Notes under the pieces: model-generated
The model's input: the letters and a program-made list of their open reading frames with translations, nothing else
The model's database searches: none
What the model was told of the DNA's origin: nothing
Assembly (NCBI RefSeq): GCF_016124105.1
Contig: NZ_JADGMQ010000009.1
Location: forward strand, 80,860-144,859
DNA: 64,000 bases
Direction of reading: 5' to 3'
Origin: Aquamicrobium zhengzhouense
Lineage (GTDB): Bacteria; Pseudomonadota; Alphaproteobacteria; Rhizobiales; Rhizobiaceae
Program-made: the position numbers and the translations under genes
In this document: one piece after another, positions 53,592-62,179 of the stretch
How the letters are laid out: every line of letters starts with the position of its first letter
Numbering within the stretch: the stretch's first letter is position 1

Positions 53592-55199
53592 TCAGGTGAT
53601 GCGGCCCTGCCCTTCGACGTTGATGCGCATGCGTTCCTGGCAAAGATCGATCCAGTCGCAAAGAAGCTTGCGCGTCTTGCGAGGTTCGATGATGTCGACA
53701 ATCAGGAACCGCTCTGCAGTCCGCAGCGGCGAACTCAGGCGATTGTAGTGCTCCTCCAGTTCCTGACGGCGCGCAACCGGATCGGGCGCGGCGGCAATGT
53801 CGCGCTTGTAAGCGGCAGCGACACCGCCTTCAATCGGGATCGAACCCCATCGTGCCGACGGCCAGCCAAAGCGGTGGTTCAACGGGCGACGGTGACCATC
53901 CATGCCGTATTGCGCGCCGTGTAGCCCACCGGCCAGACCGAATGCACGTCGGACCACGATACTGACCCACGGCACTTTGGCCTTCTCGATTACCTTCATC
54001 ACCCGCAGCGCGCCGCGCAGCGTTCCGGCGCGTTCGGCTTCTGGGCCAGTCATGTTTCCCGGCTGGTCAACGAAGTTGATGACTGGCAGATGGAAGCGGT
54101 CGCAGAGTTCAACAAAACGCTCGATCTTCGTCGCCGATGACAAGGTCATCGCACCGCCAGCCTCTCGCGGATCGCCGATCATGATGCCGACCGGCACACC
54201 GTTGAGTCGAGCGAGCTGCGTGATGACCGAGCGGCCATAATAGCGGCCAATTTCAAACAGGCTGTCGCAATCACAAATGGCCGCCACGATCTTGCGCGGG
54301 TCATAGACCTTGCGGCGATTGCGCGGGATCACCGTGTCGAGGAATTCCTCCTCGCGATCCACCGGGTCGTCACATGGAACGCGCTTGGGCAGCGACCAGA
54401 CATTTTGCGGCAAATAGGAAAGGAACTTGCGCACCTGCTCCAAAGCGTCGGCTTCATCGATTGCTTCATTGTCGACGAGACCGCTGTGGCGGGCATGAAC
54501 CTTGTAGCCGCCGAGCTCGTTCTTATCGATATCGATCCCAAGCGCCTGCTTGACGACGGGAGGCCCGGCGGCGAACACCTGACTTGTGTCGCGGACCATG
54601 ATCGAAAAGTGCGAGGCGAGCACTTTAAGTGCCCCCAGCCCGGCACAGGAACCGAGTGCCACGCCAACCACCGGAACACTTTCCAGCAGTGGGAAGACCG
54701 GCCATTTCGAATAGTCAGGAAAGCGTGTCGTTTGGTTCTGGTCAAGCAGCTTGACGCTCCCGCCCGCCGTATCGACGAGGCGAATGAGCGGATTAGCGGT
54801 CTCCAGCGCCAGGCGCTCAAGATAGATCCACTTGTCCGGGTTTGCAGCTTCCGACGATCCACCGCGAATGGTGAAATCGTCCGCTGCGACGCAGATATGC
54901 CGACCGTTGACCTGTCCGCTACCGACCACAGAATTTGCCGGCGTGAACTCTGCCAGTTCTCCATCGTCGTCATACTTTGCTTTACCGGTCAGCGAACCAA
55001 ATTCGCGAAAACTTTCCTCGTCGCAAAGTCGTGCAATACGCTCGCGCGCAGTCATCTTGCCGAGACCATGCTGGTATTCGACAGCGGTCGGGCCGCCCAT
55101 CGCCTCGGACAAGGCACGACGGCGACGAAGATCTGCAACTTCCGCCGACCAGTCCTGCTGCTCGATCTTGGCTTCAGAAGCTGAAGTGTTCGTACTCAT
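53592..55199 (-). CDS. Biotin-dependent acyl-CoA carboxyltransferase subunit, paralogue 1
   Basis: This 535-residue protein has the two-part crotonase-like carboxyltransferase fold, beginning with 'HGLGKMTARERIARLCDEESF'. The N-half motif is 'GSCAGLGALKVLASHFSIMV' and the C-half is 'GIMIGDPREAGGAMTLSSATKIERFVELC' (quoted for location) with 'FVDQPGN'. It moves the carboxyl group between carboxybiotin and an acyl-CoA. It is close to but clearly different from the carboxyltransferase at 56645. Its start overlaps the CoA-transferase stop by four bases, so these two are translated together. No biotin carboxylase lies on this strand; it must use the one at 58150. Confidence 0.9.
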   Translation of the reverse strand: MSTNTSASEAKIEQQDWSAEVADLRRRRALSEAMGGPTAVEYQHGLGKMTARERIARLCDEESFREFGSLTGKAKYDDDGELAEFTPANSVVGSGQVNGRHICVAADDFTIRGGSSEAANPDKWIYLERLALETANPLIRLVDTAGGSVKLLDQNQTTRFPDYSKWPVFPLLESVPVVGVALGSCAGLGALKVLASHFSIMVRDTSQVFAAGPPVVKQALGIDIDKNELGGYKVHARHSGLVDNEAIDEADALEQVRKFLSYLPQNVWSLPKRVPCDDPVDREEEFLDTVIPRNRRKVYDPRKIVAAICDCDSLFEIGRYYGRSVITQLARLNGVPVGIMIGDPREAGGAMTLSSATKIERFVELCDRFHLPVINFVDQPGNMTGPEAERAGTLRGALRVMKVIEKAKVPWVSIVVRRAFGLAGGLHGAQYGMDGHRRPLNHRFGWPSARWGSIPIEGGVAAAYKRDIAAAPDPVARRQELEEHYNRLSSPLRTAERFLIVDIIEPRKTRKLLCDWIDLCQERMRINVEGQGRIT

Positions 55200-56473
55200 G
55201 CGCGCACCGCCTTGCGCTCGTCAAACGCATCGAGACCGTGCTGCATGATCGCTCCGTCGCGGGCGAGGTCGTGCAGCGCGTTATCCGAGATCCCGAGCAC
55301 GCGCTGAAGCACCGCAAACGTATCTTCACCAACCTCGTGACCGAGATGGCGGATCGAACCTGGTGTGGCTGACAGCTTCGGCACAACACCTGCGACAGTC
55401 ACTTCACCCAAGGTCTCGTGTGGGACAGGAACCAGCATATCGCGCTCACGGAAATGCGGGTCCTCAAAAATATCGGCAATCGTGTAGACCAACGAGGTCG
55501 GGACGCCGGCAGCTTCCATACGCTCAGCAGCCTCACGCGCGGTAACCGTGGTCGCCCACTCGGCAACCTCAGCGTCGAGCGCCTCATGGTTGGTGTTGCG
55601 GCCGCGAATAGTTGTGTAGCGCGGATCCTCAAGAAGGTCGGCGCGATCCATCGCGCGCGCCATACGCTTGAAAACGGCGTCATTGTTTGCAGCGATCAAA
55701 ACGTAATTGCCGTCGCTACCGCGGTAGAGATTGTTCGGCGCGGTGCCCGGTAAACGAGAACCCTGGCGCATCGGAACAACGCCGGTGCGATCATAATCAG
55801 GAACGACCGATTCCATCATCGAGAAGGCTGCTTCGTACAGCGCTGCATCGACGACCTGCCCAACACCCGTCTTCTGGGCATTTAGCAAGGCCATCATCGC
55901 GCCAAAGGCGGCATAGACGGAGGTCAGATAGTCGGTTGCAGCCAGTGCAGTTCGTGACGGCGGACGGTCGGGATCGCCAGTCATGTGACGCACGCCGGCA
56001 AAAGCCTCGCAAATTGCGCCATAACCGGGCTTGGCAGCGTAAGGCCCAGTTTGGCCATAGCCACTAATACGCACGAGAACGAGCTTTGGATTGTCCTTAG
56101 ACAGGACATCATAGCCCAGGTTCAGTCGCTCAAGCGTGCCCGGCCGAAAATTCTCGACGACAATATCGGCCTCGTTGATCAACTTGAGCAGAAGGTCGCG
56201 TCCTGCCTCGGTCTTGATGTTGATCGAGACGGCTTCCTTGTTGCGCAGGATCGCCGAGCCGTAGAGCGAAACGCCCTTGTCCTGACCGCCGATGCTGCGG
56301 ACGGAATCGCCCTCCCTCGGCTCAACCTTGATCACCTCGGCACCGAAGTCACCCATCAGCCGCGCACAAGCCGGACCCGCGATCGTGCTGCAGAGCTCGA
56401 TGACGCGGTAACCGGCCAGCGGCCCCGTTGCTGTCAGGCAAGACGTCTCTGATAGTTTCTCGATGCAACTCAT
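55196..56473 (-). CDS. Class III (CaiB/BaiF-family) CoA-transferase
   Basis: This 425-residue enzyme transfers CoA from a donor thioester to a carboxylic acid. The family start 'GPLAGYRVIELCSTIAGPACARLMGDFGAEVIKVEP' (residues 17-52, quoted for location) is followed by the conserved aspartate in 'ALAATDYLTSVYAAFGAM' (about Asp187), which forms the anhydride intermediate. It is the first gene of the minus-strand operon, followed by carboxyltransferase 1 and then the TRAP genes. It would activate the imported acid before carboxylation. It is divergent from the plus-strand carboxylase operon. Confidence 0.92.
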   Translation of the reverse strand: MSCIEKLSETSCLTATGPLAGYRVIELCSTIAGPACARLMGDFGAEVIKVEPREGDSVRSIGGQDKGVSLYGSAILRNKEAVSINIKTEAGRDLLLKLINEADIVVENFRPGTLERLNLGYDVLSKDNPKLVLVRISGYGQTGPYAAKPGYGAICEAFAGVRHMTGDPDRPPSRTALAATDYLTSVYAAFGAMMALLNAQKTGVGQVVDAALYEAAFSMMESVVPDYDRTGVVPMRQGSRLPGTAPNNLYRGSDGNYVLIAANNDAVFKRMARAMDRADLLEDPRYTTIRGRNTNHEALDAEVAEWATTVTAREAAERMEAAGVPTSLVYTIADIFEDPHFRERDMLVPVPHETLGEVTVAGVVPKLSATPGSIRHLGHEVGEDTFAVLQRVLGISDNALHDLARDGAIMQHGLDAFDERKAVRA

Positions 56474-56524
56474 ATTTCAATCCGCCTCAATTTGCTTCCG
56501 TCACAAAACTGAGCGAACCTCCAT

Positions 56525-56570
56525 AAGGTTGTCAATCAAATTGTTTCCATAACGATTGTTGACAATCCTA
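56525..56570. promoter_or_regulatory. Candidate operator region in the divergent promoter (GntR-type)
   Basis: GATTGT (56554-56559), TG, ACAATC (56562-56567) is a perfect inverted repeat, and its half TTGTCAATC recurs at 56529-56537. FCD-type GntR regulators often bind short TTGT/ACAA repeats. The site lies between the CoA-transferase start (56473) and the carboxyltransferase start (56645), so one protein could switch both directions. Binding is inferred. Confidence 0.5.
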
Positions 56571-56644
56571 CACAAATGATCAAGTTTTGCGACGGATATG
56601 GTTTCGGCCGTGACGACCCGTCGTCTTCGGCTGTGGGGAGGAAC

Positions 56645-58153
56645 ATGGATCACGAACAACGCAAGGCGCATGCGCTCGCGATGGGCGGTGAAAAGAAGCT
56701 GGCGCAGCGCAAGGCTGCCGGCATTCTCAACGCCCGCGAACGTATGGCACTTCTCTTCGACAACGGTCAGTTTCATGAGGCCGGGTTGTTTGCCACGAGC
56801 GAGCGGCCGGAACATCGCGAAAAGACCCCGGCCGACGCAAAGGTCGTCGGGTTCGGCCAGATCGGCGGGCGCAATGGTGCGGCCGTTTCAAACGACCTGA
56901 CCGTCATGGGTGCATCCAGCAGCACCGTTAACGGACGCAAGATCGCCTATGCCAAGGACATCGCAACACGCAACGGCATGCCGCTCGTGTTTCTCGGGGA
57001 ATCATCAGGTGGCCGCATCCCTGACAATATGGGCGCGCGCGGCATGGGCGCGTCGGCATGGGATGCACATCAATATGTGCGCACACGCGAAACGCCATGG
57101 GCCAGCGCTGTGCTTGGTCCTTGCTTCGGATCGTCCGCCTGGTACACCTGCCTTGCCGATTTTGCGGTGATGCGCAAAGGCGGAACGCTCGCTGTTGCAA
57201 GCCCCAAGGTAACGTCCAAGGCGATCGGCCAGGACATTTCCGAGGAAGAACTCGGCGGCTGGCAGATGCACCAGCAATATTCGGGTCTGATCGATCAGGT
57301 GGTGGACACGGATGAGGAAGCGATCGAGGCGATCCGCACCTTCCTCAGCTACATGCCGTCCAACGCAAATGAAGCCCCCCCAACCGTTGGCGCCCGCGCA
57401 CCGGCAACTGCCCCCGCCAAGCTGAACGAACTCGTCCCCGTCGACCGTGCCCGTGTCTACAACATGGCACGCGTCATCGAGGCGGTGGTCGATGGCGGCA
57501 GCTTCTTCGAGATGAAGCGAAAGTTCGCGCCGAACCTTCTTACTGGTCTTGCGCGGATCGATGGTCGCTCGGTCGGCATCATCGCCAATAATCCGATGCA
57601 GAAGGGCGGCGCGGTTGACTACGACGCGTGCGACAAGGCAATCTCATTCATCGTCCTCTGCGATTCCTTCCACATCCCGATCGTCATGCTGGTCGACCAG
57701 CCGGGCTTTCTGGTCGGCCTGCAAGGCGAGCGCCGTGGCATGCCCGGCAAAATCATGAGCAACATTCAGGCGCTACAAATGGCAAGCGTGCCGAAGATCT
57801 CGGTCGTCCTGCGCAAGACCTATGGTGCGGCCTTCGTCAACATGGGTGGCGGGCGCAACTCTGACGAGTTTGCGCTTTGGGATCGCGCCGAAGTCAGCTT
57901 CATGGACCCTGGTATTGCCGTCGGCATCGCTCTTGGCGTCGACCATGAAAAGGAGCCCGAGCGCTATGAAGCGCTGAAGGCACAACTGAACGCCGACAGT
58001 TCCCCCTATGAAATCGCTGGCATGTTCAGCGCGCAAGCGGTGATCCAACCGCACGAAACGCGCGACTACATCGCTTCATCTCTGGCGATCCACACCCGCG
58101 CCATCAGCGGCGGCAAGGGCAAAAGACTTCTCAGCGTATGGCCGTATAGATGA
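56645..58153 (+). CDS. Biotin-dependent acyl-CoA carboxyltransferase subunit, paralogue 2
   Basis: This 502-residue carboxyltransferase starts at ATG 56645 after GGGGAGGA; an in-frame frame start at 56576 lies in the promoter and is rejected. The N-half shows 'AAGILNARERMALLFDNGQF' and 'FLGESSGGRIPDNMGARGMG', and the C-half 'MLVDQPGFLVGLQGERRGM' with 'RKTYGAAFVNMGGGRNSDEF'. The latter is the acyl-CoA-binding loop of the PccB/MccB/YngE group. It overlaps the biotin carboxylase gene by four bases. Two different carboxyltransferases around one shared carboxylase and carrier is unusual. Confidence 0.92.
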   Translation: MDHEQRKAHALAMGGEKKLAQRKAAGILNARERMALLFDNGQFHEAGLFATSERPEHREKTPADAKVVGFGQIGGRNGAAVSNDLTVMGASSSTVNGRKIAYAKDIATRNGMPLVFLGESSGGRIPDNMGARGMGASAWDAHQYVRTRETPWASAVLGPCFGSSAWYTCLADFAVMRKGGTLAVASPKVTSKAIGQDISEEELGGWQMHQQYSGLIDQVVDTDEEAIEAIRTFLSYMPSNANEAPPTVGARAPATAPAKLNELVPVDRARVYNMARVIEAVVDGGSFFEMKRKFAPNLLTGLARIDGRSVGIIANNPMQKGGAVDYDACDKAISFIVLCDSFHIPIVMLVDQPGFLVGLQGERRGMPGKIMSNIQALQMASVPKISVVLRKTYGAAFVNMGGGRNSDEFALWDRAEVSFMDPGIAVGIALGVDHEKEPERYEALKAQLNADSSPYEIAGMFSAQAVIQPHETRDYIASSLAIHTRAISGGKGKRLLSVWPYR

Positions 58154-59508
58154 TCTCTGAAAAACATTTCCGCCGTATCCTTATTGCCAATCGTGGTGCC
58201 GCAGCATCGCGTCTCCTTCGCGGCATTCACGCGCTAGGTCGCGAAGCGGTCGTGATCTACTCGCCTGCCGATGCAGATCTCCCCTACGTTGCCAAGGCTG
58301 ACCATGCCGTCGCATTGGAAGGCAACCGCCCTTCGGAAGGCTATCTCGATCAAGACGCAATCCTTGAAGCTGCGCGCGAGTCCGGCGCGGACGCCATCCA
58401 TCCCGGATGGGGCTTTCTTTCCGAGAACCCAACCTTTGCGCAGCGTGTTGTTGAAGCTGGCCTTTCATTCATCGGCCCCTCGGCTGAAGTCATCGCCATA
58501 ATGGGCGAAAAGACCCGCGCCCGGACCACGATGGCGGACGCTGGTTTGCCGATGGTACCTAGCAGCGATCTTCTCTCAGCTGATCCGACCGAAATTCTGA
58601 ACGCGGGCGATGCCCTCGGCTATCCGCTTCTGGTCAAACCGGCCAATGGCGGTGGCGGCATAGGCATGACACCGGTACATGATCGCGATCAACTGGTTGA
58701 TGCTGTCAGCCGCGCCCGCGCTGTTGCGCAACGTGCCTTTGGCGATGACGAGGTATTTCTCGAGCGCCTGCTCGTAAATCCGCGCCACATCGAATTCCAA
58801 ATTGCAGCTGATCAAACCGGCGCATCCGCGAACATCTTTGAGCGCGATTGCTCAGTTCAGCGGCGTCATCAGAAGGTGCTGGAAGAGGCCCCGGCCCCGC
58901 GGATTTCCCGAAGTGAAGTCGATGCGATGGGTGATCGCGTTGCGATCGCTGTCTCGCGCATTGGTTATCACACCGTCGGGACCGTCGAGATGCTCTATCA
59001 TCCCGACGTCGGCTTCTCCTTCCTTGAAATGAATACCCGCCTTCAGGTTGAGCATGGCGTGACCGAAGACGTGACCGGCATCGACCTCGTCGCGGTGCAG
59101 ATCCGTCTTGCCGAGGGTGCGCGTCTTGCCGACGTTCTCGATACACCTCGCCTTAACGGAACCGCCATCGAGGCCCGCATCTACGCCGAAGATCCGGTTC
59201 GGTTCCTCCCCTCACCCGGTCAGATATCGACGCTCGATTTTCCTGCTGTCGAGGGCGTGCGTATAGAGAGCGGCTACGTCGCCGGCAATCGCGTGACACC
59301 GTTCTATGACCCTATGGTCGCCAAGGTAATCGCGTCGGCGAACGACCGTCAGACTGCGATCAAACGCCTTCGCGAGGCGCTTGCCGGCACGACGATCGAA
59401 GGCATCAAGACGAACATTCCGTCCCTCATCCACGTGCTGGATTCCAGCGCTTTTCGCGAGGGACGCGTCCACACCGGCATGATTGCCGAACTTGGAAAGG
59501 CAAACTGA
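58150..59508 (+). CDS. Biotin carboxylase (AccC-like), stand-alone
   Basis: This 452-residue ATP-grasp enzyme carboxylates biotin using bicarbonate and ATP. It has 'RILIANRGAAASRLLRGIHALG' near the start, 'HPGWGFLSENPTFAQ', the glycine-rich ATP loop 'PLLVKPANGGGGIGM', the catalytic 'ERDCSVQRRHQKVLEEAP' and 'FLEMNTRLQVEHGVTE'. It ends without a fused biotin-carrier domain; that is a separate gene right after. It is coupled to carboxyltransferase 2 through an ATGA overlap. Confidence 0.94.
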   Translation: MISEKHFRRILIANRGAAASRLLRGIHALGREAVVIYSPADADLPYVAKADHAVALEGNRPSEGYLDQDAILEAARESGADAIHPGWGFLSENPTFAQRVVEAGLSFIGPSAEVIAIMGEKTRARTTMADAGLPMVPSSDLLSADPTEILNAGDALGYPLLVKPANGGGGIGMTPVHDRDQLVDAVSRARAVAQRAFGDDEVFLERLLVNPRHIEFQIAADQTGASANIFERDCSVQRRHQKVLEEAPAPRISRSEVDAMGDRVAIAVSRIGYHTVGTVEMLYHPDVGFSFLEMNTRLQVEHGVTEDVTGIDLVAVQIRLAEGARLADVLDTPRLNGTAIEARIYAEDPVRFLPSPGQISTLDFPAVEGVRIESGYVAGNRVTPFYDPMVAKVIASANDRQTAIKRLREALAGTTIEGIKTNIPSLIHVLDSSAFREGRVHTGMIAELGKAN

Positions 59509-59512
59509 TCCC

Positions 59513-59740
59513 ATGGCAAAGACAATCGACGTAATCGCAAACCTCACAGGCATCGTCTGGCAAGTTGATGTTGCTGCTGGCGACCGCGTGGCCGAAGATG
59601 ACCCGATCATCACGCTCGAATCGATGAAAATGGAAATCCCGGTTTGCGCGCCCGAAGACGGTGAAGTTGTCGAAATCCTCGTGGGCAAGGATGACCCCGT
59701 CGAGGAAGGACAGGTCATCGCACGTCTCAGTGCCGCTTAA
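59513..59740 (+). CDS. Biotin carboxyl carrier protein (single biotinyl domain)
   Basis: The 75-residue protein is just a biotinyl domain with the biotinylated lysine in ESMKMEIPV (about Lys42). The ATG at 59513, four bases after the carboxylase stop, is chosen over an upstream in-frame start at 59483. It would be modified by a biotin ligase encoded elsewhere and shuttle carboxybiotin between the carboxylase and the carboxyltransferases. Confidence 0.93.
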   Translation: MAKTIDVIANLTGIVWQVDVAAGDRVAEDDPIITLESMKMEIPVCAPEDGEVVEILVGKDDPVEEGQVIARLSAA

Positions 59741-59757
59741 GTGCCGCAGGAGTTATC

Positions 59758-60330
59758 ATGCAAACGCTCTCAGAAACCAGCCAACTCAGCCGCAGCCACT
59801 CGCTGGCACTTAAGATCGGTGCCGTTATTGCCGCCAACATTCTGCTGATCGCCTCCGCCAAGGTGCAGATTGCCTTCTGGCCGGTGCCGATGACTATGCA
59901 GACCCTCGTCGTCGTCGGCCTTGGTCTTGCACTCGGCTTCCGTCTTGGCCTTGCTGCAATAGGCCTCTACCTGATCGAGGGCATGCTTGGCTTTCCGGTT
60001 TTCGCCGGTACGCCCGAACGCGGCATTGGCCTTGCCTATATGGTTGGCCCGACAGGCGGCTATCTGATTGGCTTCGCCCTTGCTACCGCCATGATCGGCC
60101 TCATGGCTGATCGCGGTTTTGCGCGTGGGCTCGTCGGCACAACGATTGCCGTCCTCCTCGGCCACGTTGTCATCCTCGCTGCCGGTGCAGCTTGGCTTGC
60201 CTCGATCGGCGGCTGGCAGATGGCATGGTTGGCAGGCACACTTCCGTTCCTGCCGGGTACAGCTCTGAAGTCGGCGATCGCCGCCCTTCTTGGCTCCCAT
60301 CTAGGACGCCTGCGTCGTAGCTTGCGTTAA
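59758..60330 (+). CDS. bioY: Biotin transporter BioY
   Basis: This 190-residue BioY-family S component has six helices, with 'AKVQIAFWPVPMTMQTLVVV' (the BioY signature, about residues 34-53), 'AGTPERGIGLAYMVGPTGGYLIGF' (quoted for location) and 'TLPFLPGTALKSAIAA'. It starts 17 bases after the biotin-carrier gene. A biotin importer inside this carboxylase operon suggests that the pathway consumes enough biotin-enzyme to need dedicated supply, or that the replicon brings it along for a biotin-poor host. BioM/BioN are not nearby. Confidence 0.94.
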   Translation: MQTLSETSQLSRSHSLALKIGAVIAANILLIASAKVQIAFWPVPMTMQTLVVVGLGLALGFRLGLAAIGLYLIEGMLGFPVFAGTPERGIGLAYMVGPTGGYLIGFALATAMIGLMADRGFARGLVGTTIAVLLGHVVILAAGAAWLASIGGWQMAWLAGTLPFLPGTALKSAIAALLGSHLGRLRRSLR

Positions 60331-60438
60331 GTGACCGACATATATGGGCACAAATGTCGCTTCGCGGCGGCGCCTGCGTGCTTTATGACGTGGTTGCCTT
60401 CACGTCCGGTTTTCCGATAGGCCAGTGAGGTCCCGAAG

Positions 60439-61158
60439 TTGGGCGACGAGATGACGACGATCAAATACGGACTTGCCCTTGAGCAGTTGTCACTGGGATT
60501 GCGCCCGGCCGGTGCGATGCTAAGCGTGCCGGAGCAAATCGCCGACCGCATCTGCACCGCAATACTCTCTGGCGAACTGAAGCCGGGACAGCGGGTCGCG
60601 GAAATTCCGCTGGCCCAGTCGTTCAATGTAAGCCGCGGTCCTGTGCGCGAAGCGCTCCGGATTCTTGAGCACGAAGGCCTTGTCACCTTCTCTCCCCGCC
60701 GTGGCGCACAGGTCACTGAGCTTACGCCCGAAGAAGTCGAGCAGCTCTTCGATATTCGCGCAGCGCTCTCGGCCCTCGCCGCCCAAAGCGCCGCCCGCCA
60801 AATTAGCGCCGAAGAGCTCGCTCTCCTCGGCAAGATCACTGCCCAGTTGCAAGAGGTCGCTGACTCCAGTGAAGAGGTCAATGACTACACGATCCTTAGC
60901 GCGCAGGCCGGCCAGATACTTGCCCGTTCGGCCAACAATCCCCGCCTGCAAGCGATGATCCAGTCTCTGTCACGCCAAACTCTGCGCTACGCCCAACTTG
61001 GCCTCTCTACCCGCCAGCGTCGCCAAGAGTCCGCAAAATCTTGGCGTTCTCTTTTCGAAGCCATCAAAGCCGGTGACAGCGAACGTGCCCGTCAAATCAA
61101 CGTAGCGACGATCATGAGATCTAAGGAAGCAGCCTTAAAATTGCTACGTGGAGAATAA
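60439..61158 (+). CDS. GntR-family regulator, FCD (FadR-type) ligand domain
   Basis: This 239-residue regulator has a winged helix ('QIADRICTAILSGELKPGQRVAE', 'FNVSRGPVREALRILEHEGLV', residues 32-80) and an all-helical FCD effector domain from about residue 95. A TTG at 60439 has GTGAGG eight bases before it; ATG at 60451 is an alternative start lacking a good ribosome site. It lies at the 3' end of the carboxylase operon on the same strand. FCD regulators bind organic or fatty acids, so it is the likely regulator of the island. Confidence 0.91.
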   Translation: MGDEMTTIKYGLALEQLSLGLRPAGAMLSVPEQIADRICTAILSGELKPGQRVAEIPLAQSFNVSRGPVREALRILEHEGLVTFSPRRGAQVTELTPEEVEQLFDIRAALSALAAQSAARQISAEELALLGKITAQLQEVADSSEEVNDYTILSAQAGQILARSANNPRLQAMIQSLSRQTLRYAQLGLSTRQRRQESAKSWRSLFEAIKAGDSERARQINVATIMRSKEAALKLLRGE

Positions 61159-61971
61159 TAGCAGTCGTCGCCAGGGTGCCGCGTCCTGCCCGCAGATCAG
61201 CGCGAACCCACGCGACCTTGTATGGCAGGGTGCGACTACGAACGCTCGGTAAGACGGTCAATTAGCGATCACTGTGAAGCGCATATGCAACTTCCATGTC
61301 AACTGTAGCGCCAACTCTTAGAGCATGCTCTACCTTGATGGCTGTATTCGGCGCTCATGGCCGGCCAGAGAGCGAGCTAAGAAAGAATGTTTACCGGAAA
61401 TCAGTTACGGCGCGAACGCCGACATGGGAAGCAACTTTGCTCAACGCGCCTAATGAACGGGAGCTATCCCGCCTGCGGCGCTTGATTGAGGACTGTCCTC
61501 TAGCGACCCGGAGATCGCCGAAACGGAAATGTGAAATCATGTCAGCTTACGGGAAGGAGGAGCCGAATGGCGAACGCCCGTCTTGGGGTCGGAAAATGAT
61601 GTCATCGGTTCGGTTACAACCCGAGCATGGAGCTGATCTCCATCACTCGCGAGCGTATTACCGAGCCGCAGTTGAGACGCTTGAAACGCCGTCGGAACCG
61701 ATCCTTTGCATTCGGAAACTGGTCTACGCGGATGGTATGCCGTTAATGCACGACGCAACCTACCTCGCGGTGGATGCTAATGAAGCGATGATCGAAGAAA
61801 CTGGGTCTAGATGCTGAAATAGGTGCTACATGGATTCTGGGGTTCGATTCCCAGCCGGCATTTAGCAGCCGCGCATGGCAGCAGGACCACACAATCCGGG
61901 CGAAAAGAGGACCCCAATCTGAAGCTTCCGCATCGTTCCGGCACCGCGGGGAGATCAAATCCTTACCACGC
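61159..61971. other. Region without convincing genes after the carboxylase island
   Basis: A frame of 173 codons (61296-61817) has no ribosome site, no recognisable domain and low-quality composition, so it is not called. A GGTTCGATTCCC motif near 61841 recalls a tRNA T-arm but lacks the rest of a tRNA. The stretch is probably non-coding junction DNA next to IS debris. Confidence 0.45.
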
Positions 61972-62166
61972 AATCCCTCCAGCACAATGCGGATCTTCTC
62001 CTAAGCGCCATACTGCTTGCGGGCCGCCCGGCGGATGTCCTTGATGACCTGTTCCGCAGTGCTTTCCCTGTCGCGGATTTCTGTCTCATCTTTGCTCCTC
62101 TGAAAGTCTAAGATGAACCAGAAATCCTCCGTTCTCAGTTGAGCCGATTTCCATCAGTGCTGACGC
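61972..62166 (-). mobile_element. Truncated right end of the same IS3-family element
   Basis: About 195 bases resemble the right end of the IS at 46661-48172: the OrfA N-terminal codons (with base changes that break the frame, e.g. TCCTAAGCGCC), the untranslated part with ACCAGAAATCCTCCGTTCTC, and the terminal GTGCTGACGCC. The left part, including all of orfB, is gone. It marks an old insertion that has been cut by a deletion. Confidence 0.8.
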
Positions 62167-62179
62167 CAGAGGATGTCAG

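Noticed and set aside
61296..61817. Plus-strand frame of 173 codons
   Set aside because: No ribosome site, no domain, and composition unlike neighbouring genes.
61836..61860. tRNA-like T-arm (GGTTCGATTCCC) that could mark an integration site
   Set aside because: No matching acceptor strand, D-arm or anticodon arm upstream, and the T-stem pairs poorly; probably chance, or at most a very degraded att remnant.
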